DNA of 6,030 nt from Deltaproteobacteria bacterium. GTDB lineage: Bacteria > Desulfobacterota > G020345765. The DNA is taken from positions 1 through 6,030 of the forward strand of contig JAUWWP010000187.1 in the NCBI GenBank assembly GCA_030616835.1, written 5' to 3'. The notes beneath the pieces were generated by a model. It had not been told where the DNA came from, ran no database searches, and worked only from the letters and a program-made list of their open reading frames with translations. Each line of letters opens with the position of its first letter. Position 1 is the first letter of the stretch. The position numbers and the translations under genes were made by a program. Positions 5,784-6,030 of the stretch are shown here, one piece after another.

Positions 5784-5820
5784 TTCGGCTGGGGTCTAAA
5801 GCCCCATCCGAGTTTTCTAT
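5784..5820 (+). terminator. Intrinsic terminator of the kinase/PilZ operon
   Basis: Stem of TTCGG (5784-5788) with CCGAG (5808-5812) and TGGGGT (5790-5795) with GCCCCA (5801-5806), one C/U mismatch between them, loop CTAAA, followed by TTTTCTAT (5813-5820). It lies 53 bases after the PilZ-REC stop and before the next gene, the right place for Rho-independent termination. Confidence 0.7.
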
Positions 5821-5874
5821 CACTCTAAGATCCTCTATTTTCCGGCAGCGTTAAAATTTGCCATACTACATATT

Positions 5875-5921
5875 TATTATGGTATTAAGGAGGGATATTA
5901 TGGTATTAAGGAGCGATATTA
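5875..5921 (+). repeat. 21-bp tandem duplication over the start of the last gene
   Basis: Two units, 5875-5895 and 5896-5916, differ only at one base (G5893 versus C5914) and are followed by a partial third, TATTA (5917-5921). Each unit contains TATTATGG and AAGGAG, so the ATG and the ribosome site are both doubled. As 21 is a multiple of three, both ATGs (5879, 5900) are in one frame, coding MVLRRDI then MVLRSDI. Confidence 0.9.
5887..5893 (+). promoter_or_regulatory. Shine-Dalgarno AAGGAGG deciding the start at 5900
   Basis: AAGGAGG in the first 21-bp unit stands six bases before ATG 5900. ATG 5879 has only AT-rich sequence upstream. The second copy, AAGGAGC (5908-5914), is 15 bases from the next in-frame GTG (5930) and is probably unused. 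Confidence 0.7.
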
Positions 5922-6030
5922 AAAAATTAGTGCTGATTCCTGCCATTGCTTTCTTTTCCGTCCTTTTGCTGGGTAGGCCTGCCCTTGCCCTTGAGGAGTG
6001 CTACAACAGCACTCCGGTAGTGGTGACCGG
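5900..6030 (+). CDS. Exported protein, N-terminal fragment (3' end outside window)
   Basis: 43 full codons are visible. A classical signal peptide: positive start (R4, K8, K9), hydrophobic core at about 10-24 (LVLIPAIAFFSVLLL), then GRPALA, with probable signal peptidase I cleavage after A30. There is no lipobox. The mature protein begins LEECYNSTPVVVTG and then the window ends. PVVVT-x resembles the N-terminal strand of TonB-dependent outer-membrane receptors (often VVVTATR), but that is a guess from a few residues. It lies after the terminator, so it is probably its own transcription unit; the 5821-5874 stretch is AT-rich and could hold a promoter, but I cannot point to good -35/-10 boxes. 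Confidence 0.8.
   Translation, partial: MVLRSDIKKLVLIPAIAFFSVLLLGRPALALEECYNSTPVVVT

Noticed and set aside
5731..5820. c-di-GMP riboswitch (GEMM type), suggested by the neighbouring PilZ gene
   Set aside because: The conserved GEMM core and its tetraloop/receptor elements are not present, and the segment lies before a terminator T-run that ends the upstream operon.
5879..5881. ATG 5879 as start of the exported protein
   Set aside because: No Shine-Dalgarno lies upstream of it, while ATG 5900 has AAGGAGG at six bases. The longer form would also lengthen the signal peptide by a second charged heptad.

Overview
This window is a two-component signalling cluster, with every gene on the + strand. 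It holds four receiver (REC) domains, three soluble or membrane-anchored histidine kinases, one PilZ (c-di-GMP-binding) domain, and the start of a probable exported protein. The gene style suggests a Gram-negative bacterium of the Desulfobacterota/Myxococcota/Nitrospirota kind or a related candidate phylum: HEINNP-type kinases, a PilZ fused to a receiver, receivers of the VYRF-TKPW type, and mixed AT/GC composition. The lineage is inference only; no taxonomic marker gene is present.

Layout. At 1-350 is the C-terminal part of a stand-alone receiver whose phospho-acceptor codon is cut by the window edge. The gap 351-476 carries a hairpin, about five units of a 10-bp tandem repeat and a small inverted repeat. 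At 477-2306 is a REC-GAF-histidine kinase (HK1) whose receiver has Glu where the phosphorylated Asp should be. At 2314-3312 (or from 2287) is HK2, a short kinase with one N-terminal membrane segment. At 3327-3470 is a 47-residue membrane peptide that copies the HK2 anchor. A 113-bp gap follows, containing a six-codon minicistron. At 3584-4936 is a REC-histidine kinase with a roughly 40-residue insertion in its ATPase domain. At 4942-5730 is a PilZ-REC protein. The 169-bp gap after it holds a folded RNA segment and an intrinsic terminator. At 5900-6030 the N-terminus of a signal-peptide-bearing protein begins behind a 21-bp tandem duplication of its start region.

The most notable feature is a tandem duplication. 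About 820 bp of kinase sequence in HK1 (1449-2268) recurs without net gaps in HK2 (2461-3280), shifted by exactly 1012 bp and about 93% identical by my count. The anchor sequence of HK2 recurs, more diverged, immediately after HK2. The order kinase / anchor-kinase / anchor is what one tandem duplication with breakpoints in the HK1 linker and near the end of a small downstream membrane-peptide gene would give. In that reading HK2 is a chimeric gene.

How the genes may work together (inference): short spacings from HK1 through PilZ-REC suggest one operon ending at the terminator near 5784-5820. No gene inside this stretch has a DNA-binding, AAA+ or diguanylate cyclase/phosphodiesterase output. 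The only visible output is PilZ-REC, which could join phosphorylation to c-di-GMP sensing. HK1 and HK2 share nearly the same dimerisation and catalytic core, so they may form mixed dimers or compete for the same receivers.
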